The notes beneath the pieces were generated by a model that made no database searches, was not told where the DNA came from, and saw nothing but the letters and a program-made list of their open reading frames with translations. Below, in pieces: positions 32,821 through 41,459 of a stretch of DNA of 64,000 bases; the first letter of the stretch is position 1; every line of letters begins with the position of its first letter. Origin of the DNA: Bacteroidales bacterium (GTDB taxonomy: Bacteria; Bacteroidota; Bacteroidia; Bacteroidales; P3); NCBI GenBank assembly GCA_017428115.1, contig JAFRRK010000097.1, positions 1 to 64,000 on the forward strand, given 5' to 3'. A program made the translations under genes and the position numbers.

Positions 32821-34213
32821 GCGAGGATTGTTTTTCGGGAGTGGAGGTGGCAGGGGTAGGATGTTGCACCGAGGGTGTGGGGTTTATGGACACTTGTTTG
32901 GTCCTGGGTTTGCGCCGCAGTCCGCGGGGCAGGGGTTTCTGGTTGTCGCCAGTGTGCTTCATGGAAGGCTCTGCGTGTTTTGCGGCTGGAGGTTTGGGGG
33001 GTTGGTAGTTGTTCAGCTCATGGCTTAGGGCTTCGTAGAAGAGGTCGCCCAGCAGCTGGTAGCCGGCACGTGTGAAATGAACTTTGTCGCGTTGGGCCAG
33101 CCCTGCTTTCTGCCATTTTTCCATCGATTTGAGCCCGCCCATTATTTCAAATTGGTCCCATACCGCTCCCCCTGTTATCTTGGCCAGCCGATAGCATACT
33201 TCTTGCACCTGCAACCCATTGCGGTTCACGGAGTAGCTGCGCCGCCCTGTCTTTCGGTAGCAGTCGTTGTTGGTGATGAATATAAAGGCACACTGTGGGT
33301 TGACGCTCCGTATGCTGTCGCAAAGGCGCAGGTAGTTGTTTTTAAAGGCTACAGAGTCGAAGTCGTTGCCATGGGCATCGTTGATGCCGATGCCGAAGAT
33401 GACTAGGTCGGGACGTATTAGGCGCAGGTCGCTGCAGAGGTTGCACTTTAGGTAGTCGGGCACTGCCGCACCGTTCACTCCTATCGAGTGGTAGGTGATG
33501 CCAGAGTGGCGGCTGTCGAGCATCACACCCGTCAGAGTGAATTGCTCACCTTCGTGGCAGGGTATCATTATTTCGATTGAGTCGACTTCTTGCCGCAGGT
33601 TGTAGACAAAGCGGTGGTTGGTGCTGTCGATATATGATGGCGGTGTGGAGTGATGGTCGCTGTAGTGAAGCGTGGGGACGATGCCCTGTGGCGAATGGCC
33701 CAGCACTACAATGCGCGACACGCCGTAGTCTATCATCGGTTCGTTGTTGAGCAGCTGTATGCTAGTGGGTACGTCGTGGGCAGTGACGGCTATGCCGCAT
33801 AGTCCCAGCGGGTATTCGGGCTGTTTATACACGTTGCGGGTAAGGGTGACCTTCTCGAGGCAGTGTACTTTGTAGTCGGCAGGGTTGTTGCACTTGGCGG
33901 CCGCTGAGTAGGGAAACAGCAGTCCCCGTCCCCGTATGAGGGTGGGGTAGGCGTTCAGCAGGTGGGTGCGTATGCGGTGGGGGAATGTGCCGGCCTGCAC
34001 GTGCGACCCTCCTATGTGCATGATGCTTATATTGCCTTGTCCTGTGGTGCGCATGCGGTGAAACTTGAGCAGAAAAGCCTGCATGGTGGCGGAGGTGCTG
34101 TCGAAGTGCAGCTGGTTGGCATCGGTGCGTAAGAAGGGGTGGTCTTGTGCCTGTAGCGGGAGGGCGGCTAGCATAAGTGCCAGTGCCAATAGTGTGGCCT
34201 TAGTTTTGCTCAT
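32792..34213 (-). CDS. SGNH/GDSL-type acyltransferase partner, GGSH variant
   Basis: A 473-residue exported protein with a signal peptide (ends LPLQAQ). SGNH blocks: ISIMHIGGSHVQAG near 60 in place of GDS (the Ser nucleophile is kept, but the preceding Asp is Gly), IFGIGINDAHGND (block III, GxND) and DKVHFTRAGYQ (the catalytic Asp/His pair). Pro/Thr-rich C-terminal tail of about 70 residues. With MBOAT it likely transfers acetyl or other acyl groups to a surface polysaccharide. It overlaps both neighbours by 14-29 bp. Confidence 0.82.
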   Translation of the reverse strand: MSKTKATLLALALMLAALPLQAQDHPFLRTDANQLHFDSTSATMQAFLLKFHRMRTTGQGNISIMHIGGSHVQAGTFPHRIRTHLLNAYPTLIRGRGLLFPYSAAAKCNNPADYKVHCLEKVTLTRNVYKQPEYPLGLCGIAVTAHDVPTSIQLLNNEPMIDYGVSRIVVLGHSPQGIVPTLHYSDHHSTPPSYIDSTNHRFVYNLRQEVDSIEIMIPCHEGEQFTLTGVMLDSRHSGITYHSIGVNGAAVPDYLKCNLCSDLRLIRPDLVIFGIGINDAHGNDFDSVAFKNNYLRLCDSIRSVNPQCAFIFITNNDCYRKTGRRSYSVNRNGLQVQEVCYRLAKITGGAVWDQFEIMGGLKSMEKWQKAGLAQRDKVHFTRAGYQLLGDLFYEALSHELNNYQPPKPPAAKHAEPSMKHTGDNQKPLPRGLRRKPRTKQVSINPTPSVQHPTPATSTPEKQSSREQFPYISE

Positions 34214-35609
34214 GGCTTATTTCCTTTCTCAGTTGGTATATTTTGTACATGTTGTCGAAGGCTTTGGCTAAGCGGTTGCCCATTAGGTCGACGCCTTTTT
34301 GGGTGAAGTGTACGTAGTCCGCTCCTCCCAGCCCCCTTTGTACCCATGCCGTCATCGAGCCGCTGCCTCCCATGGCGTGGAAGATGCTCCAGTAGGCGGC
34401 TCCGTGGGCGCGCACTGTGTCGCACAGTGTGCTCACTACCTGGGGCAGCATAGGGTAGGTGTGTATTTCGCCGTCGATGCTTGAACACATGTCTGACGGC
34501 CCAATAAAGAGTATCTTGGCCCCTGGGCAGCACTGGTGGAGCCGTTCTATCTGCTGCCCCATGTTCTTGCAGTAGGCATCTATTGACTTTTGGCTCTTGA
34601 GGTAGGGTACTGAGTTTCCACCAAACTGCAGTATGATAAGTCCCACGTCCATCATGCTGTAGGCAGCCGCAAGTTGCTGGCGGTTGATTTGGGTGAATTG
34701 GTGCCCCGAGCATCCCCTCATGGGTATATTGTCCACTGCCACCCCCGCGCCGTCGTCTATCATTAGGCCGTATATGTCGGCATGGCCGCTTACACTCAGC
34801 CTCACCGAGGTGGTGGCGCTGTCGAGCCGCCACTCCATGCTGTGCACCCCCTCTTCCGCTTGGTATTGGTGGTCGCTGTAGCCGCTGTTGCGGTCGGTAA
34901 AGGTGACCTCTAGGGGGCCAGGACGGTTGCAGAATAAGATTTTGCAGCGCGAGAACCGTCGCACACGGCTGTCGCAGCTGCGGTGGGTGCCTGCGGTGAT
35001 GGTGCTGGTGGCCCCTCCTGCCACATGGTAGTCCTGTACCATGGGCCCGTAGTTGCCTGCTGCCCGCACCACAGTGCTGTCGCCAAAGGGTGATTGGCGC
35101 ACTAGGTCGCCGGTGCCGTAGGTGCTCACGGTCAGCGAGGGTATAAGTGTGGCAAATGGCACAAAGCCGGGGCCGCCTCCTCCGAAAGTGAGCTGCATAT
35201 AGGCGCGCAGACGGTTGGTCATACGGTCCATCTCTATCTGCGAGTCGCCGTAGTGCATTATGCGGATGGTGCGCCCCGTGTGGCGTGTATTTTCCATCTC
35301 TGCGAACAAGGCGTCGAAAAAGCGGTCGTCGTCGTTGGGAAACCAAAACCTAGTGTCGCTGCTGTCCAGCTGCTGCCTATAGGCCGAAAGCGAGTCGGTT
35401 TTCATGTCAAGCACCGCATCCAGCGAGTCCTGCCGTGCCAAAAAGGCCTCTAGGTCCAGCTGCTTTTGCGGGTTGAGTACCTTCTCCAGGGAGGGGAAGC
35501 GCATCTTCGTCCCTGCCACCTCAACTCCTCCCTGTGGGAAAGTGGCACACAATGCCGCCAGCAAGGCCACCACCGCCATAATAAACAGAAGTGTTCTGTA
35601 CGATTTCAT
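34200..35609 (-). CDS. SGNH/GDSL-type acyltransferase partner
   Basis: A 469-residue protein anchored by an N-terminal helix (LLFIMAVVALLAALCATF, about 7-25). Block I is IRIMHYGDSQIEMD near 118, block III is LQFGGNSV (GxN), and block V is DYVHFTQKGVDL with the Asp/His pair. A beta-sandwich segment lies between blocks I and III, as in larger SGNH acyltransferases. It acts outside the inner membrane, probably with the MBOAT gene two positions downstream. The start overlaps lpxD by 4 bp (ATGA). Confidence 0.82.
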   Translation of the reverse strand: MKSYRTLLFIMAVVALLAALCATFPQGGVEVAGTKMRFPSLEKVLNPQKQLDLEAFLARQDSLDAVLDMKTDSLSAYRQQLDSSDTRFWFPNDDDRFFDALFAEMENTRHTGRTIRIMHYGDSQIEMDRMTNRLRAYMQLTFGGGGPGFVPFATLIPSLTVSTYGTGDLVRQSPFGDSTVVRAAGNYGPMVQDYHVAGGATSTITAGTHRSCDSRVRRFSRCKILFCNRPGPLEVTFTDRNSGYSDHQYQAEEGVHSMEWRLDSATTSVRLSVSGHADIYGLMIDDGAGVAVDNIPMRGCSGHQFTQINRQQLAAAYSMMDVGLIILQFGGNSVPYLKSQKSIDAYCKNMGQQIERLHQCCPGAKILFIGPSDMCSSIDGEIHTYPMLPQVVSTLCDTVRAHGAAYWSIFHAMGGSGSMTAWVQRGLGGADYVHFTQKGVDLMGNRLAKAFDNMYKIYQLRKEISHEQN

Positions 35610-36625
35610 TCCCTCTCCCTCTTCAACTCGTTCAGGTAGGCATACATCTCTTCTAGTTTCCGCTGAATCACGTAGATCTTCTTCATTTTGTCGGCTGGCA
35701 GTGCTGGGGTACCTAGCACCGTGGCCCCGTCGGGTATAGAGTGTGTCACGCCCGACTGTGCGGCTATCGTCACATGGTTACCCACAGTGATATGGCCCAC
35801 AATGCCCACCTGGCCGGCTATCACACAGCCGTCGCCCACCTTGCCGCTGCCGGCACATGCTGACTGGGCGGCCATCACCGTGTGGCTACCCACCGACACA
35901 TTGTGCGCTATCTGACACAGATTGTCCAGTTTTGTGCCACGGTGAATGATGGTAGAGCCCATTGTGGCGCGGTCAACACAGCTGTTGGCCCCTATCTCCA
36001 CATCGTCCTCAATCACCACATTGCCTATTTGGTCTATCTTGTTGTAGCTGCCGTCGCCTCTTGGGGCAAAGCCAAAGCCATCGGCGCCTATCACTACGCC
36101 GGAATGCAGAATGCAGTTGCTCCCCACCTTGCACTCGCGATATATCTTCACCCCCGGGTAGAGGATAGTGCCGTCGCCAACTTCGCAGTAGTCGCCCACA
36201 TACACCTGTGGATATATCTGCACATTGTTGCCTATGCGGGCGTGCCGTCCTACTACGGCATATTCGCCCACATAGCACCCCCTGCCCATTCGGGCGGTGC
36301 GGTGTATGCTGCTGCGCAGCGAGCGTCCATGCTTCGGCCTCTCTGCCGTGTTGAACAGGTGCAGCACCTTGGCAACACATAGGTAGGGGTTGTCTACTCG
36401 TATCAGGGTGGCATTCACTGGGTGCTCCAGCACCATGTCGCGAGCAATAAGTATGGCCGAGGCCTTGCGTTCATAAATATAGTGTGTATACTTGGGGTTG
36501 GCAAGGAAGGTGATGCCGCCCTCCTCCACCTCCTCTATGCGGCAGGGTTTCCAAATCAGGGCATTCTCGTCGCCCTCGACGCTGCCCTTCAGTTTCTGGG
36601 CTATTTGTTTGGCTGTGAATTGCAT
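35606..36625 (-). CDS. lpxD: UDP-3-O-acylglucosamine N-acyltransferase (LpxD)
   Basis: A 339-residue cytoplasmic lipid A enzyme, adding the second (N-linked) hydroxyacyl chain. An N-terminal uridine-binding domain (MQFTAKQIAQKLKGSVEGD, to about 100) is followed by many hexapeptide repeats of the left-handed beta-helix (about 110-300). The catalytic His lies in NLCQIAHNVSVGSHTVM, and the GFGFAPRGDGSYNKI motif is typical. Length fits LpxD. The 5' end overlaps the HhH gene by 25 bp and the 3' end the SGNH gene by 4 bp. Confidence 0.95.
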   Translation of the reverse strand: MQFTAKQIAQKLKGSVEGDENALIWKPCRIEEVEEGGITFLANPKYTHYIYERKASAILIARDMVLEHPVNATLIRVDNPYLCVAKVLHLFNTAERPKHGRSLRSSIHRTARMGRGCYVGEYAVVGRHARIGNNVQIYPQVYVGDYCEVGDGTILYPGVKIYRECKVGSNCILHSGVVIGADGFGFAPRGDGSYNKIDQIGNVVIEDDVEIGANSCVDRATMGSTIIHRGTKLDNLCQIAHNVSVGSHTVMAAQSACAGSGKVGDGCVIAGQVGIVGHITVGNHVTIAAQSGVTHSIPDGATVLGTPALPADKMKKIYVIQRKLEEMYAYLNELKRERE

Positions 36626-37305
36626 GTTAGGTATGGCGCTATATGGTTGAATGTTTCGTTGTCAATGATGGGTATCTTCTTTATCTCTTCTATGTTGCCA
36701 TAGGCACCGCTTCTGTCGCGCAGCTGCACTATTGCCTTGGCTTGGTAGTAGTCGAGATAGGGGTGTCGCTTCAGTCGGTCCAGCTCCACGTTGTTCAAGT
36801 CTATCTGCTCTACGGCCTCGGAATCCACATACAGATAGGGGGCTATGTCGTTGTATCGTACCGAGTCCATCCCCTTTATCTCCCACAGCTGCCTCTTGTC
36901 CACATATCCACCCAGCAGTGTACGGTAGCGCACTATGCGGCGTGCGAAGGTGGGTCCGAGATTGTATAGCTGCATAAGGTCGAGGGTGTCGGCGGTGTTG
37001 AGGTTCAATACTAGCCGTTTGTCCTTACGGTATATGGTGGTGGGGGGCTGTTCGGCGGAGTGTGCTGTGCTGCGTGTTGTAGTGTGGCTCTGGGTTGAAG
37101 GGTAGGAGGTAGGCTTAGTGGCGTGGAATCGTTCGTGGCGTGGTGGGTTAGGGATATGGTTTTCCCCCTCGGCAGCTGTGGGTGATGCAATGGTGGCACT
37201 GTCCTCAGTGTCTCGATGGTGCGTCCCCATCCAAACCACCAGGGCTGCCAGCATTGCCGCAGCCACCACCATATAGGTCCGTTGGCGTGTCACTCCTCCT
37301 CCCAT
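36601..37305 (-). CDS. ComEA-like helix-hairpin-helix membrane protein
   Basis: A 234-residue protein with an N-terminal helix (TYMVVAAAMLAALVVWMG) and a Ser/Thr/Pro/His-rich linker to about 100. Two HhH motifs follow (LNLNTADTLDLMQLYNLGPTFARRIVRYR and DLNNVELDRLKRHPYLDYYQAKAIVQLR), both of DNA-binding ComEA type. In transformable bacteria ComEA binds incoming DNA outside the inner membrane, and comEC lies elsewhere in this window. The gene is wedged between lptC and lpxD and overlaps both. Confidence 0.82.
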   Translation of the reverse strand: MGGGVTRQRTYMVVAAAMLAALVVWMGTHHRDTEDSATIASPTAAEGENHIPNPPRHERFHATKPTSYPSTQSHTTTRSTAHSAEQPPTTIYRKDKRLVLNLNTADTLDLMQLYNLGPTFARRIVRYRTLLGGYVDKRQLWEIKGMDSVRYNDIAPYLYVDSEAVEQIDLNNVELDRLKRHPYLDYYQAKAIVQLRDRSGAYGNIEEIKKIPIIDNETFNHIAPYLTCNSQPNK

Positions 37306-37877
37306 TCTATAGTACCTCTCTGGTGGAATATCTGTGGCTGTTCAAAGGCGTCGTCACTCTCAAAGCGGTCGCCTATCGTCACCCGTTGGCCGTTCTTAGT
37401 CCTCACCGTCGTGTCAGAATAAATGCGGTGTTCCATTTGGTTCCACGTCAAGTTGTGCAGGTATACTGTGTCGCCCCGCTGTAGGTCAATAATCACCACA
37501 CTATCCCGCACCTGCATCACCTCGCGCTTGTCATAGCTAACCGCATAGCGTGCGCGCAATATGCCTGTTGCACGTTGGTAGCCGTCGTAGAAATGCATCA
37601 CTACCCCCTTGGGGTATTCTGTCTTAGGCTCTGGCTGGCTGTACTGCTCCACTAGGGGTGCGCTCATCACCAGTTGCAGCCTGCCTTTCTCGCTACGTTG
37701 TATGCGGGCATTCTTGATGGTGCTCTCGGGCAGTGACTTTGGTTCGAACATTTTGGTTTTCTCAATGTCGTTGCCGCATGCGGTCGTCAGCAGGGCACAA
37801 TAACCAACAACTAAGAGGCGGCACCACCGCCTCTTAGTTGTCAATCCGCTGTTGCTGCTACCTCTCGAGGGAGTCAT
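37290..37877 (-). CDS. lptC: LPS export protein LptC
   Basis: A 195-residue periplasmic protein tethered at the inner membrane. N-terminal hydrophobic segment with a lipobox-like LLTTAC, then a beta-jellyroll of the LptC/A type: IQRSEKGRLQLVMSAPLVEQYSQPEPKTEYPKG and DTVYLHNLTWNQMEHRIYSDTTVRTKNGQRVTIGDRF. LptC takes LPS from the LptBFG transporter and passes it to LptA. It follows the TPR gene without a gap and overlaps the HhH gene by 16 bp. A perfect 15-bp hairpin sits in its first codons. Confidence 0.9.
   Translation of the reverse strand: MTPSRGSSNSGLTTKRRWCRLLVVGYCALLTTACGNDIEKTKMFEPKSLPESTIKNARIQRSEKGRLQLVMSAPLVEQYSQPEPKTEYPKGVVMHFYDGYQRATGILRARYAVSYDKREVMQVRDSVVIIDLQRGDTVYLHNLTWNQMEHRIYSDTTVRTKNGQRVTIGDRFESDDAFEQPQIFHQRGTIEWEEE
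37807..37841 (-). promoter_or_regulatory. Perfect 15-bp hairpin in the lptC leader-coding region
   Basis: ACAACTAAGAGGCGG and its exact inverse flank the 5-nt loop. It starts 37 nt after the lptC ATG and encodes part of TTKRRWCRLLVV. It is far more stable than usual coding sequence, so it could pause ribosomes or affect expression of the downstream genes. Function is inference. Confidence 0.6.
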
Positions 37878-39200
37878 CTAGCGGGTGCGTACTATGGTGG
37901 ATTTGCCTATCCAGCCCGGCACCACATAGCTGTGGCCGTCGATAAGATCGAGCATAAAGGCATCGTTTTTCTTGGGGAACGAGGCAGAGTAGGCACTGAT
38001 ATACTTGTCTGCAATAGAGATGATAATATCCGTAGGCTCTACCTGCTTAGCATGGCGCAGCTCGTCTACCGCTGCCCAATAGACCGAGCGTCCGCCCATA
38101 CCGTCGTCGACAGTGCGGTAGCTCTTGGCATAGACGGTGGCAAGGTTGATATAGGGTTCGCCTTTGGTCCGGTCCACCTCGGCGGCCTTTAGCAGCGCGG
38201 TGCGGGCGGCACTGTAGCTGCCCATTTCAGCATACGACAATCCCATAATAAGGTAGGCCTTGTAGAGGTCTTTTTTGTCGGTGAGGCTCTTTACGGCATC
38301 CTGGGTGTAGTTGATGGCATCGGCATATTTGTGCTGGCTGTAGCACATAGACCCCATGCGCATAGCAGTGCTAGGCGAGGGCTCCAGTTCATACAGGTTC
38401 TCGGTGGCGGAGAAGAAGAGTTTGTTTTCGGTGCAGCCCTTCTTCATCATAATGTTGGTAATCTTCTTCAGCAGCTCGGCATTCTTGGGGTCGGCGTCAA
38501 ACTTCTTCTGATAGATTTCTATCAGCTGGTCGCATGAGGCGTAGGGTGAGAAGACGGCCTCAACATTGTTGATGTAGCCGCTGATTTTGGCCACTTTGGC
38601 ACTGTCGTCAACAATAGTGTCGCGGATGTTGTCCAGCAGCTCGCTGGCAATGTCGTAGTTGTCTATCACCAGCGACGGCTCGGCAAGGCCGGCCTGAACA
38701 TAATCTACCGTGGCCTTGAAGAAGAGAGTCACATAATTCTCGTCCAGCTGGTCGGCACCTGCTGCCACCGCTTGGGCATAGATTTCATATACGGTCTTTA
38801 CATCCTTTGGACGTAGAGTGCTGAGGGTCTGGGCTTTTTTTGCAAGCACCATTGCCTCCTCGCCAAAATATTGTATGCGCTGGTCGAACATGGCCATCAG
38901 CTCGTCGATATATGCGTCGCGCTCCTCAGCGCTTTGGGCGATGTTTATCATCGACTTCATTATCGTTTCACCCCTCTGATACACGGCCTTGCTGTAGCGT
39001 GGGCAGTGCTTCAAAATCTGTTTCCACGGCTCGTAGCAGTCGGTATAGCTCTTCTGTTTGTAGAATTCTTGATACAGCGACACGTTGCTTATGCAAGCGA
39101 TGCTGTCGTCAGGGGTGTCGCCCCATTTGCTCTGGGCGTTGGCGGCAAGCCCCATGCTCAGGGCGGCTGCCGCGATGATGACAAATTTCAGTTCTTTCAT
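37878..39200 (-). CDS. Secreted TPR-repeat protein
   Basis: A 440-residue protein. The signal peptide MKELKFVIIAAAALSMGLAANAQ is cleaved after NAQ. The rest is alpha-helical with TPR-type units (VSLYQEFYKQKSYTDCYEPWKQILKHCPRY, MRMGSMCYSQHKYADAINYTQDAV, YLIMGLSYAEMGSYSAARTALLKAA, YINLATVYAKSYR). TPRs are protein scaffolds, so it is likely periplasmic. The ATG at 39200 was chosen because it places the signal peptide at the N-terminus. It is immediately followed by lptC and preceded by an outer-membrane protein, a grouping I recall from Bacteroides. Confidence 0.78.
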   Translation of the reverse strand: MKELKFVIIAAAALSMGLAANAQSKWGDTPDDSIACISNVSLYQEFYKQKSYTDCYEPWKQILKHCPRYSKAVYQRGETIMKSMINIAQSAEERDAYIDELMAMFDQRIQYFGEEAMVLAKKAQTLSTLRPKDVKTVYEIYAQAVAAGADQLDENYVTLFFKATVDYVQAGLAEPSLVIDNYDIASELLDNIRDTIVDDSAKVAKISGYINNVEAVFSPYASCDQLIEIYQKKFDADPKNAELLKKITNIMMKKGCTENKLFFSATENLYELEPSPSTAMRMGSMCYSQHKYADAINYTQDAVKSLTDKKDLYKAYLIMGLSYAEMGSYSAARTALLKAAEVDRTKGEPYINLATVYAKSYRTVDDGMGGRSVYWAAVDELRHAKQVEPTDIIISIADKYISAYSASFPKKNDAFMLDLIDGHSYVVPGWIGKSTIVRTR

Positions 39201-39284
39201 GGCTGTAGAAATGTTATCGTTTTTTTTGTACTTTAGTATTGTTTGTTTTCGTTTTATTGTATTTGCCAGTTGGACTAGCATTGA

Positions 39285-40607
39285 TTAGTTATATTTTCTC
39301 TTCACAAACCATCTTTCGCACGACCCCACCGTCACCCCCACCGTCACACAGTCGCGGCGCAGCAGGTCGCTGCTACCAAAGCTGGAGTAGCCCACTGCCA
39401 GATTCAGCACCGAGCGCCCCTTGCGCATGGGTAGGCTTATGCCCACGCCGCCGCCTATCTCGTCGAGCCTATAGTGCTGTCCGGCCACCTCCAGTGCAAG
39501 CCGTCCGCTATTATAGTACACTCCCGCACTGATGCCTATCCTCCGCCAGTAGCTGCCTGCATCCATCGTTCCCTTCCATTCTCCGCCCAGCGCCAGCCGC
39601 CAGTTGGGCTCTTCGCGAAGTGCCGAAGTGCCGAAGATGTTATAATCGGGATTCTCCTCGTATCTCACACCGCTATAAGGGGCATAGTAGCCGTCCGCCG
39701 CCACCTCCCAGCGGTCGTTGCGTTCCAAGGCGATACCTACGCCCACCGTCAGCGGCTGGTGCAGCCCGCTGGTAAAGCTGCCCTCCGTCCCCCGCTGGGG
39801 GAAAATAGTATCAAATAGGTACTCTGCTCCGCCAGTGGCATAGTAGGTATACACCATGGCCTCGTCGGCCAACCCCATGTGGCGTGGCATACGGCAGGTG
39901 GCTCCAAGATGCAGCGTGTGCCGTTCGCCCAACGGCTGGCGATACTGCACTCCAACGTCCACCAGCAGATTGTTCACATAAGTATCCTTCTGTCGGCGGC
40001 TGTTTATACAGTAGGTGCTGTCCCTCCCTTGAAAATCGTATGTTATGGCACGGGTGATTGATCCGTTAATGTAGTTCAGATTAAAACCCAGCGACAGCCT
40101 TTTGCCAATATTGAAACCGCTGCCCCAGTACATCTGGGTCACCCCACCGTTCCCGGCATAGATTGTCTTCACATCGCTTAGGGTCAGCGGGTCGTAATGC
40201 ATCTGTGTCGACTCATAGTTTACTGTGCTATAGGGCAGTATTCCTGCCGACATTTTCCACCATTTCGTTACGGGGAAAGCCACGGTCAGATAAGCCACAT
40301 TGCCGTCGGCATCCGTCTGGCTTTTGGCATCGTTGCGCAGCACACTGCTTTGGATGTTCACCCCAATGTCAAACACAAAGCTTTCCTCCTCAACTGCCGC
40401 ATACGAGGCAGGGTTGAAGGGGTTGACCATATTGCGGCTGGCTCGGGTGTATACTATGCCACCCATCTTATAGGCGTTGGGGTGGCAGTAGGGCAGGTCG
40501 CTCGAACCGATTCCGTATTGCGAGAAAGGGATATTAAACCCATTCTGAGCCTCTGAGCCATAGCCCAGCAGTACCACCATAACAATCAATATGCTATACC
40601 TTTTCAT
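39285..40607 (-). CDS. FadL/OmpP1-like outer-membrane protein
   Basis: A 440-residue protein with a signal peptide ending GSEAQ. N-terminal GFNIPFSQYGIGSSD is the usual opening of Bacteroidetes proteins of this type. Beta strands with aromatic girdles continue to the end (GVGISLPMRKGRSVLNLAVGYSS). It probably forms an outer-membrane barrel for hydrophobic substrates. It starts at ATG 40607; an upstream GTG would add one residue. The C-terminal residue is Asn rather than Phe, which is unusual for a barrel. Confidence 0.75.
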   Translation of the reverse strand: MKRYSILIVMVVLLGYGSEAQNGFNIPFSQYGIGSSDLPYCHPNAYKMGGIVYTRASRNMVNPFNPASYAAVEEESFVFDIGVNIQSSVLRNDAKSQTDADGNVAYLTVAFPVTKWWKMSAGILPYSTVNYESTQMHYDPLTLSDVKTIYAGNGGVTQMYWGSGFNIGKRLSLGFNLNYINGSITRAITYDFQGRDSTYCINSRRQKDTYVNNLLVDVGVQYRQPLGERHTLHLGATCRMPRHMGLADEAMVYTYYATGGAEYLFDTIFPQRGTEGSFTSGLHQPLTVGVGIALERNDRWEVAADGYYAPYSGVRYEENPDYNIFGTSALREEPNWRLALGGEWKGTMDAGSYWRRIGISAGVYYNSGRLALEVAGQHYRLDEIGGGVGISLPMRKGRSVLNLAVGYSSFGSSDLLRRDCVTVGVTVGSCERWFVKRKYN

Positions 40608-40676
40608 CACTAGTGATTATATTCTTTCTTGTTGTTTGTTTCCGTTTAGTCAGTTTAAAATGGTAGTTAAAAAACT

Positions 40677-40709
40677 CAATTCTTACTTCTTAGTTCTTAC
40701 TTCATAATA
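40677..40709. repeat. Short dispersed repeat downstream of coaX
   Basis: CAATTCTTACTTCTTAGTTCTTACTTC, the same wording as 7961-8034 and 42285-42326. It lies between two genes of the minus strand. No hairpin with a T-run is evident. Confidence 0.45.
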
Positions 40710-40720
40710 ATACCACCAAT

Positions 40721-41428
40721 TCACGCCATCAGTTTCAATATTTCGTTCATCCCAATCATCACCAACTGCGGCACCACCCTGCATTCCTCTGCTGCCAATC
40801 CTCCCTCCCCAATCAGCTGCTCTGCGTCGCCGCCTGTCAGTATCACCTCCACATTGTCTATTTGCTTACGGTAGTGGCGCACAAATCCTTCCACCTCATA
40901 TCGTGTTGCTGTCAACACCCCTGCAGCCATCGACTCGTGGGTGCTGCGTCCCGTCACATAGTGTCCCCCTTTTTCAATACTACAATCCAGTAACGGCAAT
41001 TTAGCCGTAAAAGTATGCAGTGCTCGAAACTTCATCGCTATTCCGGGCAATATTGCCCCCCCGTGATACGCTCCCTCGCCATCAAGGAGGTCTATCGTGA
41101 TGCAGGTGCCAGCGTCCACTATCACCTTTGCACTGCCTGCCCTGCCCACTCGCTGGGCTCCGCAGGCGGCGGCAATGCGGTCGGCACCCAATGTTTCGGG
41201 TGTGGCATAGTCCAGCACTATGGGCAATGGGGTGTCGGCCGTAAGCCTATACGACCTATCCAAACCCAAGGTGTTCAGGTCAGTATCGCCCGTGGCGCAC
41301 ACCATTGTCTTCCAATTCCTCCATCCCTCGGGCAGTCCCTCGGCTAGGTTGCCTGAGCGCACCAACTGGTCGCCCTCAAAAAGCGCCCACTTGCCGCGCG
41401 TGTTGCCTATGTCGATTGTTAGGTGCAT
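40721..41428 (-). CDS. coaX: Type III pantothenate kinase
   Basis: A 235-residue cytoplasmic enzyme that phosphorylates pantothenate in the first step of coenzyme A synthesis. The ASKHA-fold phosphate-1 motif DIGNTRGKWALFEG is at 5-18. GADRIAAACGA and VIVDAGTCITIDLLDG lie near 80-120, and GGAILPGIAMKFRAL follows, as in CoaX. Length is normal. It lies 31 bp after pth and starts a series of same-strand envelope genes. Confidence 0.93.
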   Translation of the reverse strand: MHLTIDIGNTRGKWALFEGDQLVRSGNLAEGLPEGWRNWKTMVCATGDTDLNTLGLDRSYRLTADTPLPIVLDYATPETLGADRIAAACGAQRVGRAGSAKVIVDAGTCITIDLLDGEGAYHGGAILPGIAMKFRALHTFTAKLPLLDCSIEKGGHYVTGRSTHESMAAGVLTATRYEVEGFVRHYRKQIDNVEVILTGGDAEQLIGEGGLAAEECRVVPQLVMIGMNEILKLMA

Positions 41429-41459
41429 TATATGGGAGGGTAGGGTGTTAAAAGTATTA

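Noticed and set aside
34210..35346. 378-residue minus-strand frame rich in Arg/His/Pro
   Set aside because: Out-of-frame shadow of the SGNH gene at 34200-35609; composition is that of a shifted GC-rich frame.
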